Position numbers and translations under genes: made by a program. Shown piece after piece: positions 7,377 through 15,837 of a stretch of 64,000 nt of DNA (the stretch's first letter is position 1; every line of letters begins with the position of its first letter). Location of the stretch: NCBI GenBank assembly GCA_027485915.1, contig JAIXQA010000075.1, positions 62,001 to 126,000 on the forward strand. The letters run 5' to 3'. The notes beneath the pieces were generated by a model, which was given only the letters and a program-made list of their open reading frames with translations, was not told where the DNA came from and made no database searches. The DNA is from Alphaproteobacteria bacterium (GTDB lineage: Bacteria; Pseudomonadota; Alphaproteobacteria; Caulobacterales; Aquidulcibacteraceae).

Positions 7377-8174
7377 ATGGCCGTAGCGAAACTGGAAAAG
7401 GATGGGGCAATTGCCATCATCACCATCACCCGTCCTGAAGCGATGAATGCCTTGGGTCAACCTGGGGATGGCGATGTGTTTCAGGCCATTTGCACCGACA
7501 TTAATTCAGATCGTTCAATCCGTGCGGCCATTTTAACGGGCGAGGGCAGGGCCTTTTCCGCCGGTGGCGATGTGAAGGCCATGAAAGAACGGACAGGGGC
7601 GTTTGGTGGTAGTCCGGCGGAGATCCGCGAAGCCTATCGCGGCAATATTCATAAAATTATCAAGGCACTTTGGAATCTTGAAGTGCCGTTGGTTAGCGCC
7701 ATCAACGGTCCAGCAATCGGCCTTGGCTGTGACGTGGCCTGCATGGGTGATATTCGCTTGGCCGCCAGTAACGCCAAATTTGGCGTGACCTTTTTGAAGT
7801 TGGGTCTGATCCCAGGCGATGGCGGGGCATGGTTGACGCCGCGCATCATCGGCTGGAGCCGTGCGTGTGAGTTATTGTTCACGGGGGACGTTGTGGATGC
7901 CCAAACCGCGCGTGAGTTTGGCTTTGTCTCGCGCGTCGTTGGGGCGGATGCCTTGATGCCCGAAGCCCGCGCCATGGCAGAGAAAATAGCGATGCAGCCG
8001 CCTCATGCACTCCGCGTCACCAAGGCCTTGATGCGTCAGGGCCAAACAGCAACCTTTGACACCATCATGGAATTGTCTGCGGCGTCCCAAGGGCTGATGC
8101 ACCACACGGCAGATCATGAAGAGGGCGTGGACGCGATCTTAGAAAAGCGTAGTCCAAGCTTTACTGGTCGATGA
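7377..8174 (+). CDS. Enoyl-CoA hydratase/isomerase (crotonase) family protein
   Basis: This 265-residue crotonase has the CoA-binding/oxyanion loop AFSAGGDVKAM and the second oxyanion segment GPAIGLGCDVACMGD. The two glutamates used by classical hydratases are not conserved: the first position is Asp (GCDVA) and the second lies in FGVTFLKLGLIPGDGG, where Phe replaces Glu. IPGDGG supplies an Asp, as in some isomerase-type crotonases, so a plain 2-enoyl-CoA hydratase activity is doubtful. ATG 7377 follows GGAGG at 7367-7371; upstream in-frame starts have no such site. It overlaps the next gene by four bases. Confidence 0.88.
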   Translation: MAVAKLEKDGAIAIITITRPEAMNALGQPGDGDVFQAICTDINSDRSIRAAILTGEGRAFSAGGDVKAMKERTGAFGGSPAEIREAYRGNIHKIIKALWNLEVPLVSAINGPAIGLGCDVACMGDIRLAASNAKFGVTFLKLGLIPGDGGAWLTPRIIGWSRACELLFTGDVVDAQTAREFGFVSRVVGADALMPEARAMAEKIAMQPPHALRVTKALMRQGQTATFDTIMELSAASQGLMHHTADHEEGVDAILEKRSPSFTGR

Positions 8175-8680
8175 AGCGCCTTGCCATTTTCCTGGTGGCT
8201 TGCACGCTGGGCGCGTGCGATCCAGGTGATAAGGATCAAAATCCGCGTGATCGTGTCGGTTCTGATGGACCGCTCTCTTGGCGCTTGGTCCAGCAAAAGT
8301 CTGGTGCCGCGGCTTTTTTGTCGCGTCCCGGGGCTGCTCCGGATTTAGTCCTGTGGTGTGATGACCAAAAGCGCGTGACACTGCGCGCCCATGTGTTTCC
8401 AGCACCCTCCACCCAGCCAAACCTCGTGCTGGTTACAAAGTCCGGTCGCATTATCTTCCAAGAAGTTCGACGCCAAGGCGGTGTGCGGGATGGTGACCGT
8501 AAACTGGTCGAGGGGAAGATTGATTTGTCTGAGAAGGGTGTCGCTGAAACCATCTTAGGCGCGAGCGACTTTACCTTGACGTCGGGTGACGTTGACTATC
8601 GTGCCCAGCCAGTGGATCGTGACAATATATTGCCCGCCTTCGTGACTGCATGTCGCCAAGAAGGGCCAAAAGCGCCCTAA
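8171..8680 (+). CDS. Putative lipoprotein, function unknown
   Basis: This 169-residue protein has a typical lipoprotein signal (MKRLAIFLVACTLGAC, lipobox Leu-Gly-Ala-Cys). The mature part is predominantly beta-like, with WRLVQQKSGAAAFLS and LVLWCDDQKRVTLRAHVF segments. The start codon overlaps the crotonase stop (ATGA), so the two are co-translated although no functional link is evident. I do not recognise a family. Confidence 0.75.
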   Translation: MKRLAIFLVACTLGACDPGDKDQNPRDRVGSDGPLSWRLVQQKSGAAAFLSRPGAAPDLVLWCDDQKRVTLRAHVFPAPSTQPNLVLVTKSGRIIFQEVRRQGGVRDGDRKLVEGKIDLSEKGVAETILGASDFTLTSGDVDYRAQPVDRDNILPAFVTACRQEGPKAP

Positions 8681-8697
8681 AGAGCGCATGAAAAATA

Positions 8698-8707
8698 GGG
8701 GGGGGGG
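8698..8707 (+). repeat. Homopolymeric G10 tract abutting a ribosome binding site
   Basis: Ten consecutive G directly precede AGG and lie 6-15 bases before ATG 8713. A tract of this length can change by slipped-strand mispairing and would alter the Shine-Dalgarno context of the serine hydrolase gene rather than its frame. Confidence 0.8.
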
Positions 8708-8712
8708 AGGCG

Positions 8713-9861
8713 ATGTCGCAGACACAAATTGTCCATGGATTTATAGCCCAAGGGTTTGAGTCCGTGAAAGACGCTTTCGCCCAGAACTTGGCTAGCGGCG
8801 AAGAGCTTGGGGCAACCTTTAGCGTTGTTAAGGATGGTGAAACCATCATCGACCTCTATGGTGGCGCACGCAACGAAGATCGCTCAGAACCTTTGGGACC
8901 GGACGATCTCTTCAATGTTTGGTCTACCACCAAGGGCATGGCAGCGCTGTGCATTGGGATCGCTGTTGAGCGCGGCCTGTTGGATTATCAGGCCCCTGTC
9001 GCGACTTATTGGCCCGAATATGCCGCCAATGGCAAAGAGGCGATTACCGTTGAAACGTTGTTGAGCCATGCTAGTGGGGTTCAGGGGGCAGATACTCCGG
9101 CTACCACCGAAGAGATGTTGGATATCCAGACCTTTTCAGCGCGCTTGGCCTCCCAAGCGCCTTTGTTCCCTCCAGGCTCTGCCCATGCTTATAATGCAGG
9201 GGTCTTCGGACATTGGGTTGATGCTTTGCTGCGCCGCACAGATGGTCGTTCGCTGGTAGAATTCTTTGCCGATGAGGTCGCGACACCATTGAAAGCGGAT
9301 GTTTGGATTGGCCTACCCTATGATCAGCACCATCGCCGCGCGCCGATTGTCGCGCCATGGGCGCTCATGATGGCCGCAAGCCCTCCCGCAACGGATCCAG
9401 TTGTCAAATCTGCTATGGGCAGCCCTCGAATGAGCCCTTTGGAAGCCAATCGCCCCGATTGGATGGCTGCTGGCAATGGAGCCGCAGGAGGTAGCGCAAA
9501 TGCGCGGGGTATTGCCCGCATCTATGGGGCGTTGGCGCGCGGTGGAGAGTTAGACGGCGTTCGCATCCTTTCTTCGGATAGTGTCGATCGCATGGTTGCG
9601 CAACGCCGGGCCGGCAAAGACAAGGTTTTGGGCGTTTGGGTACGTTGGGCCGCAGGATTTGTTCTTTCTGCCAATGGCCTTTACGGTCCCAATGACACAA
9701 GCTTCGGCCATTCCGGCTGGGGCGGTAGTTTTGGCTTCGCGGACCCTGTAAACAAGTTGGGTGTATCCTATGCCATGAACTTGATGGCACCCAATTTGGC
9801 CGGTGATCCGCGCGGCGGGCGCTTGGTGACTGAAACCTATAAATGCCTTGGGCTGGGCTAA
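8713..9861 (+). CDS. Serine hydrolase, class C beta-lactamase / EstB esterase family
   Basis: This 382-residue protein of the beta-lactamase-like fold has the nucleophile motif SxxK as STTK (about residue 76, within FNVWSTTKGMAAL), a Tyr-x-Asn-like AYNAG segment (about residue 158) and a C-terminal GHSGWGG in place of KTG. That is the pattern of EstB-type esterases and related CubicO proteins. No signal peptide is present, so it is probably a cytoplasmic esterase or transesterase. The ribosome binding site GGAGG runs straight out of the G10 tract. It is followed on the same strand by ABM and acyl-CoA dehydrogenase genes. Confidence 0.88.
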   Translation: MSQTQIVHGFIAQGFESVKDAFAQNLASGEELGATFSVVKDGETIIDLYGGARNEDRSEPLGPDDLFNVWSTTKGMAALCIGIAVERGLLDYQAPVATYWPEYAANGKEAITVETLLSHASGVQGADTPATTEEMLDIQTFSARLASQAPLFPPGSAHAYNAGVFGHWVDALLRRTDGRSLVEFFADEVATPLKADVWIGLPYDQHHRRAPIVAPWALMMAASPPATDPVVKSAMGSPRMSPLEANRPDWMAAGNGAAGGSANARGIARIYGALARGGELDGVRILSSDSVDRMVAQRRAGKDKVLGVWVRWAAGFVLSANGLYGPNDTSFGHSGWGGSFGFADPVNKLGVSYAMNLMAPNLAGDPRGGRLVTETYKCLGLG

Positions 9862-9963
9862 ACAGTTAGCCCCACCTTTGCCCTTCCATCGCGCTTCAAA
9901 CGGCATATAACTTCAAAAGATAGAGTCAAAAAAACTAACACAAGCCTTTAGGGAGAAAACCAG

Positions 9964-10254
9964 ATGATCGGAATCTGTGCACAATTTACCATCCAAGCCG
10001 GCAAAAATGCCGAATTCGAAGCCTTGTTGACCGAATTCGTCACCACAGTAAAAGCAAAGGAGCCCGGTGCCACCGTCTATCAATTGTGCAAAAGCGCAAA
10101 AGCAGAAAACGATTATTTCATGCTGGAGCTTTATGCCGACCAAGCCGCCCTCGATGCCCATGGCAAAACCGAGCATATGGCTGAACTGGTTGCCAAAATC
10201 GGCGGCTTCCTAGCCGCCCCGCCAAAACTGACCCAAGGCCCAGCCGTATTCTAG
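9964..10254 (+). CDS. Antibiotic-biosynthesis-monooxygenase (ABM) domain protein
   Basis: This 96-residue single-domain dimeric alpha/beta-barrel protein carries the usual elements: an N-terminal strand with QAGKNAEFEALL, central EPGATVYQLCKSAKAENDYFMLELYAD, and DAHGKTEHMAEL, where the His residues are typical of YgiN-like quinol monooxygenases. The substrate is unknown. GGGAG precedes ATG 9964. It lies 11 bases upstream of the acyl-CoA dehydrogenase gene and is probably co-transcribed with it. Confidence 0.88.
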   Translation: MIGICAQFTIQAGKNAEFEALLTEFVTTVKAKEPGATVYQLCKSAKAENDYFMLELYADQAALDAHGKTEHMAELVAKIGGFLAAPPKLTQGPAVF

Positions 10255-10265
10255 GATAAGCCACG

Positions 10266-11498
10266 ATGGATTTAGCATTCACCGCTGAAGATCTTGCGTT
10301 TCAAGCTGAAGTTCGCGCTTGGATCGCTGAGAATTACACCCCCGCCCTGCGGGCGAAAATGGCTTTGTCCAAGAATGGCTACTTGGATAAAGAAGGCCAA
10401 GTGGAGTGGCAGAAAAAGTTGGCAGCGCGCGGATGGGCCGCCCCCGATTGGCCAGTTGAACATGGCGGGCCGGGCTGGAGCTCCAGCCAGCGCTATATTT
10501 TCAATATGGAAGTCTCCGCTGCAGGTTGCCCAACACCTTCGCCAATGGGCCTCAAAATGGTGGCACCCGTCATCATGGCTTTCGGCAACGACAAGCAAAA
10601 AGCCCAGCATTTGCCCAAGATTTTGACGTCGGACATTTGGTGGTGCCAAGGCTATTCCGAGCCCGGCTCTGGTTCAGACCTTGCCAGCCTTCAGATGAAG
10701 GCGGAAAAGACAGTGCGCGATGGGGTTGAGGGGTATGTCCTTAACGGTTCTAAGATTTGGACAACTCAAGCCCAATGGGCTGATTGGATGTTCAATCTTG
10801 TCCGCACCAGCCAAGAAGCCAAAAACCAAAATGGGATCAGCTTCATTTTGGTCGACATGAAAACACCGGGCATCAGCATCCGTGCTTTGCCAACTTTGGA
10901 CGGCCCGGTCGAAGGCCAACAAGAAATCAATCAGGTCTTTTATGAGGACGTGTTTGTGCCGGCTGAAAACTTAATCGGCGAAGAGGGCAAAGGCTGGACC
11001 TATGCCAAATATCTTCTGGAGTTTGAGCGTGGCAATGCCTATGCGCCCGGCCTGAAAAATGCCCTCAAAAAGGTCAAGCGCATTGCGGCGGTCGAGCAAG
11101 CCGGCGATACTACTTTGATCCGCGATCCCGATTTTGGGCGCAAGATTGCCGAGTTGGAAATCCAGATCAATGCGCTTGATGCCACCGAGATGAAGATCTT
11201 TTCAGGTCTCTCTTCCGGCAAATCGGTTGGTGCGGCATCATCCATGCTGAAGTGCAAGGGCAGCGAGATGCAGCAAGCCATTTCCGAGTTGGCTTTAGAA
11301 GCGGTTGGTGCATCGGGTGTTCCCTTTGTTGCAGACAGCTGGGGTATTTTAGACGGGCGCTCTAACGACCCATTTCCAGTCCCCGACTATGCGGTGGCCG
11401 TAGCCCCCTCCTATTTCAACTATCGCAAGACCTCGATTTATGCCGGGTCTAACGAAATCCAACGCAACATTATGGCAAAGATGGTGCTGGGCCTTTAG
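10266..11498 (+). CDS. Acyl-CoA dehydrogenase
   Basis: This 410-residue flavoenzyme has the full acyl-CoA dehydrogenase layout: an N-terminal helical domain, the FAD/substrate loop GYSEPGSGSDLASL (about residues 128-141), the middle beta domain (KIWTTQAQWADWMF) and a C-terminal helical domain ending YAGSNEIQRNIMAKMVLGL. It catalyses alpha,beta-desaturation of an acyl-CoA with electron transfer to ETF. The sequence resembles the FadE-type dehydrogenases common in alphaproteobacterial lipid or steroid degradation; chain-length specificity cannot be read. The start has AGGATA eight bases upstream. Confidence 0.93.
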   Translation: MDLAFTAEDLAFQAEVRAWIAENYTPALRAKMALSKNGYLDKEGQVEWQKKLAARGWAAPDWPVEHGGPGWSSSQRYIFNMEVSAAGCPTPSPMGLKMVAPVIMAFGNDKQKAQHLPKILTSDIWWCQGYSEPGSGSDLASLQMKAEKTVRDGVEGYVLNGSKIWTTQAQWADWMFNLVRTSQEAKNQNGISFILVDMKTPGISIRALPTLDGPVEGQQEINQVFYEDVFVPAENLIGEEGKGWTYAKYLLEFERGNAYAPGLKNALKKVKRIAAVEQAGDTTLIRDPDFGRKIAELEIQINALDATEMKIFSGLSSGKSVGAASSMLKCKGSEMQQAISELALEAVGASGVPFVADSWGILDGRSNDPFPVPDYAVAVAPSYFNYRKTSIYAGSNEIQRNIMAKMVLGL

Positions 11499-11513
11499 GG
11501 GATGCCGCCCGTC

Positions 11514-11550
11514 TAAGGGCATCGGTGCTGCGACAACGCCGATGCCCTTA
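11514..11550 (+). terminator. Terminator-like hairpin after acyl-CoA dehydrogenase
   Basis: A perfect 12-base-pair stem (11514-11525 with 11539-11550) encloses a 13-base loop, 15 bases after the stop codon. A T-tract is lacking, so it may be a weak or Rho-assisted terminator. Confidence 0.55.
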
Positions 11551-11594
11551 GCCCCATCTATCCCTCCCTCGCTGAAGTAGACTAAGCTTTGCGG

Positions 11595-12461
11595 ATGGAA
11601 ACAGAATCGATACTCCCCAGCTCCCCCATTGTCCTTGGCCGAGACGAGGCCAAAAGCCTGCCTACATGGCGCGCCGCCTTCTCGGAGCGGACGGCCGAAC
11701 TTATGGCTAAACTGGCACTTTTATCTTATGAGACCGATTTAGAAAAATTATCAAAGCTATTGAATCAAGGTCAATTTACCCTTCTGGCTTCCTATGATCG
11801 AGACGGTAGTCAAGCCTTTCTGGCCCGGGCCGACGATTTTGCCGTAATTGCCTTTCGCGGCACGGATTCCTATCGGGATTGGAAGACCAATTTGATGCGT
11901 GAATCTGTGTCTGTCGACACAGGCTTGGGCAGCGTGCAAATCCATAAAGGGTTCAAGAAAGCCTATGATCGAATCGGCGCCCAATTGATGGAGGATGTCG
12001 ACTATTACGTCCCAAAGGATAAGGGGCTCTATCTAACGGGCCATAGTTTAGGTGGCGCATTGGCACAGATTGCCTCGACCCAATTGGAACGCGATAATTT
12101 GGCGGCCTGCTATACGTTTGGCGCACCGCGGGTGGGCGATCTCTCATTTGACCGCCTGGTTGTTTGCCCACATTATCGCTTCGTGAACGGCTGGGACCTC
12201 GTCACAACCTTGCCGCCACCCCTTGTCGCGCCTTATCGGCACACTGGCGATCCGCGGCTTCTGACAAGAATGGGTAAGCCAATCATGCGGCGCGACCGCA
12301 GCGGCTTTGTGAAAATCTTTCACACAATTGCCGGTATCATCTCATTTATCTTTGGCAATCCACGTCTCTTGGACGATCACCGCATGGAAGCTTATATCGA
12401 CAAAATAAAAGCCGCCCGCGCCTTGAGGGGGGAGGCGCGGGTCGGCAGCATGTTCGATTGA
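11595..12461 (+). CDS. Class 3 lipase family protein
   Basis: This 288-residue alpha/beta-hydrolase has the lipase_3 signature: VIAFRGTDSYRDWKTNL (oxyanion region) and the nucleophile elbow TGHSLGGALA with Ser151. FGAPRVGD follows, and a catalytic Asp and His lie downstream (GWDLVTTLPP; the His in LLDDHRMEAY). There is no signal peptide, so it is cytoplasmic or non-classically exported. ATG 11595 is preferred to TTG 11589. It stands alone between the acyl-CoA dehydrogenase terminator and the convergent SDR gene. The likely activity is on acylglycerols or phospholipids. Confidence 0.87.
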   Translation: METESILPSSPIVLGRDEAKSLPTWRAAFSERTAELMAKLALLSYETDLEKLSKLLNQGQFTLLASYDRDGSQAFLARADDFAVIAFRGTDSYRDWKTNLMRESVSVDTGLGSVQIHKGFKKAYDRIGAQLMEDVDYYVPKDKGLYLTGHSLGGALAQIASTQLERDNLAACYTFGAPRVGDLSFDRLVVCPHYRFVNGWDLVTTLPPPLVAPYRHTGDPRLLTRMGKPIMRRDRSGFVKIFHTIAGIISFIFGNPRLLDDHRMEAYIDKIKAARALRGEARVGSMFD

Positions 12462-12487
12462 ATTGAAGCTAAGCCGATTGGCTCAGT

Positions 12488-13393
12488 TCAGCCGCCTGAA
12501 AGCTTGCGCATGAATTTGCCGGTTTGGCCGCCGCCTTGCTCATATGCTTCATGGCCGGTTGGGTCACAAATCTTGTCCCAATTGTCGCGAACTTCTTCGG
12601 CGGTGATGCCGTCGCCTTTCAAGCAGATGCCATCGGTCTCATAGATTTTTGCGACCGCGAACACGCCAGCGCCTGCGGACAAGACAGTGCCGGTTGGCGC
12701 GTCTTCACTGACGAGATACATCACGCCGGGGGTGACATATTCGGGCTTCAACAGATCGAGCATTTGTGGCGGCATCAAGTTTTCCGTCATGCGGGTGGCC
12801 GCCACTGGGCTGATCGCATTGACCTTAATATTGTTCTTGGCACCTTCCAGCTTCAATGTGTTCATGAAGCCATAGAGCGCGAGCTTGGCTGCGCCATAAT
12901 TGGTTTGGCCGAAATTGCCATACATGCCACTCGAAGATGTGGTGACAACGATCCGGCCGTAATTTTGCGCCTTCATGATTTCCCACATGGCTTTGACAGG
13001 CTTTACAGTGCCCATCAGGTGGACGTTCATAACGACGTCAAAATCCGGGATTTCCATTTTCGAGAAGCTCTTATCGCGCAGGATGCCTGCGTTGGCGATC
13101 AAGATGTCGATGCGGCCCCATTTTTCCATAACTTGGGCAACCATATTGGCTACGCCAGCATCATCAGTCACCGATGCACCATTGGCGATGGCTTCGCCGC
13201 CAAAAGCTTGAATTTCTGCCACAACGGCCTCGGCTGCAGCGGAATTTCCGCCGGTCCCGTCCATCGCACCGCCCAAATCATTGACGACGACCTTAGCACC
13301 ACGACGGGCCAGTTCGAGCGCGTGTTGCTTGCCCAAACCGCCACCGGCACCTGTTACGATGGCGACTTGGCCGTCAAAGCGAATATCTGACAT
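12488..13393 (-). CDS. Short-chain dehydrogenase, MFE-2 / HSD17B4-like
   Basis: This 301-residue SDR has the NAD-binding TGAGGGLGK motif, NDLGG, NAG (IANAGILRDKSF) and the catalytic Ser-Tyr-Lys set (SSSGMYGNFGQTNYGAAK). The layout NDLGG...GDG...ILRD...MYGNFGQ is that of the (3R)-hydroxyacyl-CoA dehydrogenase part of peroxisomal multifunctional enzyme type 2 and its bacterial homologues. Together with the nearby acyl-CoA dehydrogenase and crotonases it suggests an acyl-CoA degradation pathway. AGGAGA precedes the ATG by seven bases. It is divergent from the S46 peptidase gene. Confidence 0.9.
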   Translation of the reverse strand: MSDIRFDGQVAIVTGAGGGLGKQHALELARRGAKVVVNDLGGAMDGTGGNSAAAEAVVAEIQAFGGEAIANGASVTDDAGVANMVAQVMEKWGRIDILIANAGILRDKSFSKMEIPDFDVVMNVHLMGTVKPVKAMWEIMKAQNYGRIVVTTSSSGMYGNFGQTNYGAAKLALYGFMNTLKLEGAKNNIKVNAISPVAATRMTENLMPPQMLDLLKPEYVTPGVMYLVSEDAPTGTVLSAGAGVFAVAKIYETDGICLKGDGITAEEVRDNWDKICDPTGHEAYEQGGGQTGKFMRKLSGG

Positions 13394-13601
13394 GTGAACG
13401 TCTCCTGAGCATGTTGGCTTATAAGGATTTGCGCATTGCCATGCCCACCACTTCCGCTCGCGTCAAGGGAAACTGACATGGCCTTGGGTGTAATTTTCTA
13501 ACTCAAACGGCCTGACCCGGCTTTTGTGATCGGAATGAACACGGTAACACACGTCTAGGGTTGGCGTATGGTACGCCTCACCCACCAAGGACTTGATCTC
13601 G

Positions 13602-15674
13602 ATGCACTCGAAATTCTTGATGGCTATGAGCGTTGCTGCGCTAGCCTTTTCTGGCCCCGCTTTCGCCGATGAAGGCATGTGGACATTTGATGCGTTTCCA
13701 GCCGCTAAAATGAAGGCGGCTCATGGCTTTGCCCCCGATAAGGCGTGGCTCAACAAGGTTCAGCAATCGGCAGTTCGATTATCGTCTGGCTGTTCGGCCA
13801 GCTTTGTCTCCGATAATGCTCTGATCCTGACCAATTGGCATTGTGTCTCCAGCTGTGTGGCGGACTTATCGAGTGCGGAAAAGGATTATGGCCTGAATGG
13901 TTTCCTCGCTGCCGCTTTGACGGATGAAAAAACGTGCCCTGGCATGGAAGCCGAAGTTCTGGTCAGCATCATCGACAATACCGCGAAAGTGAAGGCAGCG
14001 ACTGCAGGCGTTGAGGCCAGCAAAGTCGCCCAAGCGCGCGGCGTCGCTATTGCAAAGCTGGAAGAAGAAGCCTGTAAGAATGATGACAAGGAATTGTTCC
14101 GCTGCGACATGATTTCGTTGTTCCGCGGCGGTCAGTACAAAATCTATAAGTACCGAACCTACAAAGATGTGCGTTTAGTCTTCTCGCCCGAGAACGCGAT
14201 GGGTTTCTTTGGCGGCGATCCAGATAATTTCAATTTCCCTCGCTTCAACTTGGATAGCGGCTTCTTGCGTGCCTATGAAAATGGCGTGCCCGTGAAGACT
14301 CCAACCCATCTGGAGTGGACTACCGAAACCCCAAAGGATGGCGAAATTGTTTTTGTGGCAGGCAATCCAGGATCGACGGAACGTCTGCGCACCACAACCC
14401 AATTGAAGTTTGAGCGCGACATGCGCTTGCATACCCGTCAATTGGTGCGCGCTGAATTACGGGGCCGCTTGGTGGAGTATCGCACCAAGAATGATGAGGC
14501 CAAGCGCTCAGCTGAGGAAACCCTATTTGGCGTCGAGAATAGTTATAAGGCTCAATATGGTCAGCAACGCGCCCTCATGGACCCCAGATTCTTCGCCATT
14601 AAGGAGCGTGAAGAGGCCGATCTTAAAGCCAAAGTGCGCGCTAATCCCAAGCTTCTGGCCGAAATCGGCGACCCCTGGGCGCAGATTAATGCGGCCGTTG
14701 CCAAGCAACGGGACCTGTTCTGGGAGCATGAATTCTTAGAAGCCCGGGCAGGATCCATCTCTGGGCTGTATGGCACCGCGCGCGCATTGGTTCGCCTGTC
14801 GAATGAGCGCGCCAAGCCGTTGGCAGAGCGTTTGCCCGGCTATTCCGATGGCGCAATTGCACAAATGGAAAAGCAAATTCTGACTGAGGCCCCAATCTAT
14901 AAGGATTTGGAAGTTATCGGTTTGGAATTGTGGTTGTCGAAAGCGCGTGAATATTTGACGGCAGATAATCCTGCAATCAAGCGCTTGCTGGGGAAGGAAA
15001 GCCCGGAAGGCATTGCCGCGCGCGGTATCGCTGGTACGAAGCTCGACGATAAAGCTGTCCGGGAAGCGTTGATCAAGGGTGGCAAGGCCGCGATTGAGGC
15101 GTCTGACGACCCTCTTATTGTTCTGGCGCGACGTGCGGAACCAGATGCGCGGGCTCTGACGGTCCGTATGAACCAAGAGGTCAATGGACCCTTGTCGCAA
15201 GCGGCGGAAAAGATCGCAAAGGCTCGCTTTGCCGTCTATGGCTCGAATGTTTACCCAGATGCGACCTTCACACTGCGCTTGTCCTATGGCGTCGTGAAAG
15301 GTTGGACACATGCGGGTGTCACGGTGCCATCGACCACCACGATTGGCGGCTATTTTGACCGTGCGTCGGGCGAATTCCCATTCGTTGCGGCTCCATCTTG
15401 GTTGGCTGCAAAGCCGAATCTGAACTTGGACACGCCGTTTAATATCTCTACCACCAATGACATCATTGGCGGCAATTCGGGTTCTCCATTGATCGACCGA
15501 CAAGGTCGCGTGGTAGGTGCCGCTTTTGACGGCAATATCCATTCGCTCGGCGGGAATTATGCTTATGACGGGCGCTTAAACCGGACTGTATCGGTGACCA
15601 CTGCAGCGATTACCGAAGCTCTAGCTAAGGTCTATAAGGCCGATCGGCTGGTGGCAGAGTTGAAAGCCAAATAG
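13602..15674 (+). CDS. S46 family dipeptidyl-peptidase (DPP7-like)
   Basis: This 690-residue exported serine peptidase has a signal peptide ending Ala-Phe-Ala before DEGMWTF, the standard S46 mature start. The catalytic His80 is in LTNWHC and the catalytic Ser in GGNSGSPLID near residue 625; the FGGDPDNFNFPRF segment carries the Asp region. In AFDGNIHSLGG the position that is Arg in Asp/Glu-specific DPP11 appears to be Gly, pointing to DPP7-type preference for hydrophobic residues. These periplasmic enzymes release N-terminal dipeptides from oligopeptides. ATG 13602 is preferred over TTG 13593 because of AAGGA at 13586. Confidence 0.93.
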   Translation: MHSKFLMAMSVAALAFSGPAFADEGMWTFDAFPAAKMKAAHGFAPDKAWLNKVQQSAVRLSSGCSASFVSDNALILTNWHCVSSCVADLSSAEKDYGLNGFLAAALTDEKTCPGMEAEVLVSIIDNTAKVKAATAGVEASKVAQARGVAIAKLEEEACKNDDKELFRCDMISLFRGGQYKIYKYRTYKDVRLVFSPENAMGFFGGDPDNFNFPRFNLDSGFLRAYENGVPVKTPTHLEWTTETPKDGEIVFVAGNPGSTERLRTTTQLKFERDMRLHTRQLVRAELRGRLVEYRTKNDEAKRSAEETLFGVENSYKAQYGQQRALMDPRFFAIKEREEADLKAKVRANPKLLAEIGDPWAQINAAVAKQRDLFWEHEFLEARAGSISGLYGTARALVRLSNERAKPLAERLPGYSDGAIAQMEKQILTEAPIYKDLEVIGLELWLSKAREYLTADNPAIKRLLGKESPEGIAARGIAGTKLDDKAVREALIKGGKAAIEASDDPLIVLARRAEPDARALTVRMNQEVNGPLSQAAEKIAKARFAVYGSNVYPDATFTLRLSYGVVKGWTHAGVTVPSTTTIGGYFDRASGEFPFVAAPSWLAAKPNLNLDTPFNISTTNDIIGGNSGSPLIDRQGRVVGAAFDGNIHSLGGNYAYDGRLNRTVSVTTAAITEALAKVYKADRLVAELKAK

Positions 15675-15752
15675 GCTTGCGGATGACCACAATGTGACTG
15701 GAGGAGGCCTCTTTCAGGCCTAGGTTCTCCCGACGCGTCAAGCTAGATCACG

Positions 15753-15780
15753 GGGGCAAAGTCGGGCACGGCTTTGCCCC
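15753..15780 (+). terminator. Rho-independent-like terminator after the S46 peptidase
   Basis: A nine-base-pair GC-rich stem (15753-15761 with 15772-15780, GGGGCAAAG/CTTTGCCCC) has a 10-base loop and is followed by TCTTTC. It lies 78 bases after the peptidase stop and 57 bases before the next gene. Confidence 0.65.
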
Positions 15781-15837
15781 TCTTTCATGGGCTTTTGCGG
15801 GCCATTGCGGCAGTGTGGGATTAGAAGGAAAACTCCG

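Noticed and set aside
12524..13390. 288-codon plus-strand frame opposite the SDR gene
   Set aside because: Complete antisense of a clear SDR with all catalytic motifs; composition (His/Asp/Cys-rich) is typical of a shadow.
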